Positions 63,337 through 64,000 of a stretch of DNA of 64,000 nucleotides are shown piece by piece. Numbering within the stretch: the first letter of the stretch is position 1; each line of letters opens with the position of its first letter. The notes below the pieces were generated by a model. The model was given only the letters and a program-made list of their open reading frames with translations. It did no database searches and was not told where the DNA came from. A program made the translations under genes and the position numbers. The DNA is taken from positions 156,011 through 220,010 of the forward strand of contig NZ_FNON01000012.1 in assembly GCF_900107045.1 (NCBI RefSeq), written 5' to 3'. Source of the stretch: Amycolatopsis xylanica. GTDB taxonomy: Bacteria; Actinomycetota; Actinomycetes; Mycobacteriales; Pseudonocardiaceae.

Positions 63337-64000
63337 GCCTCAACCTGACCGGCATCACCCTCACCTACCCCGACGGCGACGCCCGCCTCACCGCACTCGA
63401 CCAGGTCACCCTGGACGTCCCCCGCGGCAGCATCACCGCCGTGGCCGGCCCGTCCGGCTCCGGCAAATCCAGCCTGCTCGCCGTCGCCGCCACCCTCATC
63501 ACCCCCGACCACGGCACCGTCACCATCGACGGCACCACGACCACCGGCATGACCCGCGGTGAACTCACCGACCTACGCCGCGACAAGATCGGCATCGTCT
63601 TCCAGCAGCCCAACCTGCTGCCCGCCCTCACCGCCGCCGAACAGCTTCAGGCCATGGCCCACCTCGACGGCCGCTCCCCCGCCAAGGCCCGTGCCCGTGC
63701 GCTGGAACTGCTCGACGCCGTCGGCCTGGCACCGCAAGCAGGGCGCCGCCCGCATCAGCTCTCCGGCGGCCAGCGCCAGCGCGTGAACGTCGCCCGCGCC
63801 CTCATGAACGACCCCACCGTCCTGCTGGTCGACGAACCCACCAGCGCGCTCGACCACGAACGCGGAGCCGCCGTCGTCGAGCTCATCACCCGCCTCACCC
63901 ACCGACAGGCCACCGCCACCGTCCTGGTCACCCACGACCGCACCCACCTCACCGCCGTCGACCAGATCGCCGAAGTCCACGACGGGCGCCTGCGCCTTCC
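63333..64000 (+). CDS. ABC transporter ATP-binding protein (3' truncated by window)
   Basis: 222 residues are visible. Walker A AGPSGSGKSSLLAV, Q-loop FQQPNLLPALTA, signature LSGGQRQRVNVARAL, Walker B VLLVDEPTSALD and H-loop VTHDRTHL are all present, as in LolD/MacB-type ATPases. The ATG overlaps the permease stop by 4 nt (ATGA). It powers the FtsX-type permease. The C-terminus lies beyond the window. Confidence 0.92.
   Translation, partial: MSLNLTGITLTYPDGDARLTALDQVTLDVPRGSITAVAGPSGSGKSSLLAVAATLITPDHGTVTIDGTTTTGMTRGELTDLRRDKIGIVFQQPNLLPALTAAEQLQAMAHLDGRSPAKARARALELLDAVGLAPQAGRRPHQLSGGQRQRVNVARALMNDPTVLLVDEPTSALDHERGAAVVELITRLTHRQATATVLVTHDRTHLTAVDQIAEVHDGRLRL

Noticed and set aside
1..64000. 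CRISPR array
   Set aside because: No regularly spaced 25-40 nt direct repeats and no cas genes were seen; the TCTCG array is too short-period to be CRISPR.

Overview
The window is high-GC DNA with dense genes, many 4-nt ATGA overlaps, frequent GTG starts and several probable leaderless promoters (TANNNT followed 6-7 nt later by ATG or GTG). This fits a filamentous actinomycete. The PdtaR-type ANTAR regulator beside a liv operon, a CmtR regulator, DUF2637 and TcpC-like element genes, and actinobacterial ars genes suggest the Pseudonocardiales. That placement is inference.

Left flank (1-18.1 kb) looks like ordinary chromosome: the end of a protein-arginine deiminase, a dNTP triphosphohydrolase, a PucR regulator followed by a PLP decarboxylase and an MFS transporter, DNA polymerase I, a hotdog thioesterase with a LysR regulator, an alpha/beta hydrolase, a complete branched-chain amino acid ABC operon (livKHMGF order) and an ANTAR response regulator. 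A 30-bp perfect hairpin separates the convergent MFS and polA genes.

Accessory region (18.1-58.4 kb) begins at a short tRNA gene with a CAA anticodon. A large serine recombinase gene runs into this tRNA in antisense, so the tRNA is the likely attachment site. At the far end lie a DUF2637 protein, a degenerate copy of the tRNA 3' end (57341-57362) and a tyrosine integrase ruined by several lesions. Inside are: a three-gene candidate defence operon (winged-helix-like protein, dual P-loop ATPase with a HerA-type C-terminus, and an AIPR protein with a PD-(D/E)XK-like N-terminus); a CmtR/cation-transporter metal module; a MerR/YnfA module with a textbook MerR operator; a PIN-like protein opposite a DUF4238 protein; a large arsenic locus (three ArsR types, an ArsR-GNAT fusion, flavoproteins, MFS, two ArsC, Acr3) interrupted by an AbiTii gene and two membrane proteins; a cold-shock-domain/KAP NTPase fusion; and remains of a Tad pilus locus whose TadC end is fused to a TcpC-like conjugation protein, followed by a sigma-like protein. 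Broken genes are common (acr3 fragment, frameshifted flavoprotein, truncated OmpR regulator, dead integrase), so this looks like an old, layered integration hotspot and not one intact element.

Right flank (58.5-64 kb) holds a small I78-like protein, a decayed S1 protease region, a NarL/FixJ two-component system and a divergent FtsX-type ABC exporter cut by the window end.

The best candidates for undescribed biology are the AIPR/dual-ATPase operon (21360-27008) and the cold-shock/KAP fusion (46032-48533).
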